Position numbers and translations under genes: made by a program. This document shows positions 63,911 to 64,000 of a stretch of DNA of 64,000 bases, in pieces. The notes beneath the pieces were generated by a model, which saw only the letters and a list, made by a program, of their open reading frames with translations, had not been told where the DNA came from and did no database searches. The stretch's first letter is position 1, and each line of letters opens with the position of its first letter. Location of the stretch: the NCBI RefSeq assembly GCF_036850765.1, contig NC_089496.1, positions 49,218,113 to 49,282,112 of the forward strand, in the 5' to 3' direction. The stretch is from Saccopteryx bilineata (Eukaryota; Chordata; Mammalia; Chiroptera; Emballonuridae).

Positions 63911-64000
63911 CGATTAAACACTAGGAGATGTAGTGAAGAAGGGAAAAAAGCAAACAGAAGAGACTATTAGCAACTTGGTGAGCGTTCAAGGTCATAAGTG

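Overview
This window reads as ordinary nuclear DNA of a placental mammal, most likely a bat. Twelve tRNA-derived SINEs carry the head, CT-rich body and A-rich tail of chiropteran Ves-like SINEs, and there are four short non-autonomous hAT elements of kinds common in bats, plus L1 3' ends with a G-rich 3'UTR. From memory these SINE subtypes suggest a rhinolophoid bat. That assignment is an inference, not a database result.

I found no intact protein-coding gene, rRNA or functional tRNA gene in 64 kb. The long open frames are chance reading through GC-rich sequence, microsatellites or transposable elements. The one coding relic is a decayed C2H2 zinc-finger array at about 25.4-25.8 kb. The window is best read as intergenic or deep intronic.

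Layout. 0-9 kb: single-copy sequence, two SINEs, an old LINE-like stretch, a 192-bp hAT and an isolated L1 5' end. 9-17.2 kb: a dense repeat cluster of L2 split by an old L1, a twin-primed young L1 and a SINE, then MIR, a MaLR LTR and another SINE. 17.2-31 kb: CpG-rich patches near 18.0 and 29.5-30.1 kb, a possible non-coding exon at 18.6 kb, LTRs, MIRs and the zinc-finger fossil. 31-42.5 kb: a long decayed L1 ORF2 (33.6-35.6 kb) nested with a young L1 and a SINE, three of the hATs nearby, and several SINEs. 42.5-64 kb: mostly single-copy GC-rich sequence with a local direct duplication (43.1 and 44.4 kb), a second twin-primed L1 (46.4 kb) and a 140-bp inverted repeat around a MaLR LTR (55.6-56.7 kb).

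The most distinctive structures are the inverted repeat, the direct duplication, the two 5'-inverted L1 insertions, a SINE with a possible 3' transduction at 3.1 kb, and two 5'-truncated SINEs. No new defence, mobile or metabolic system was found. Repeat family names come from recognising consensus sequence by eye, and edges are approximate unless target-site duplications (TSDs) are given.
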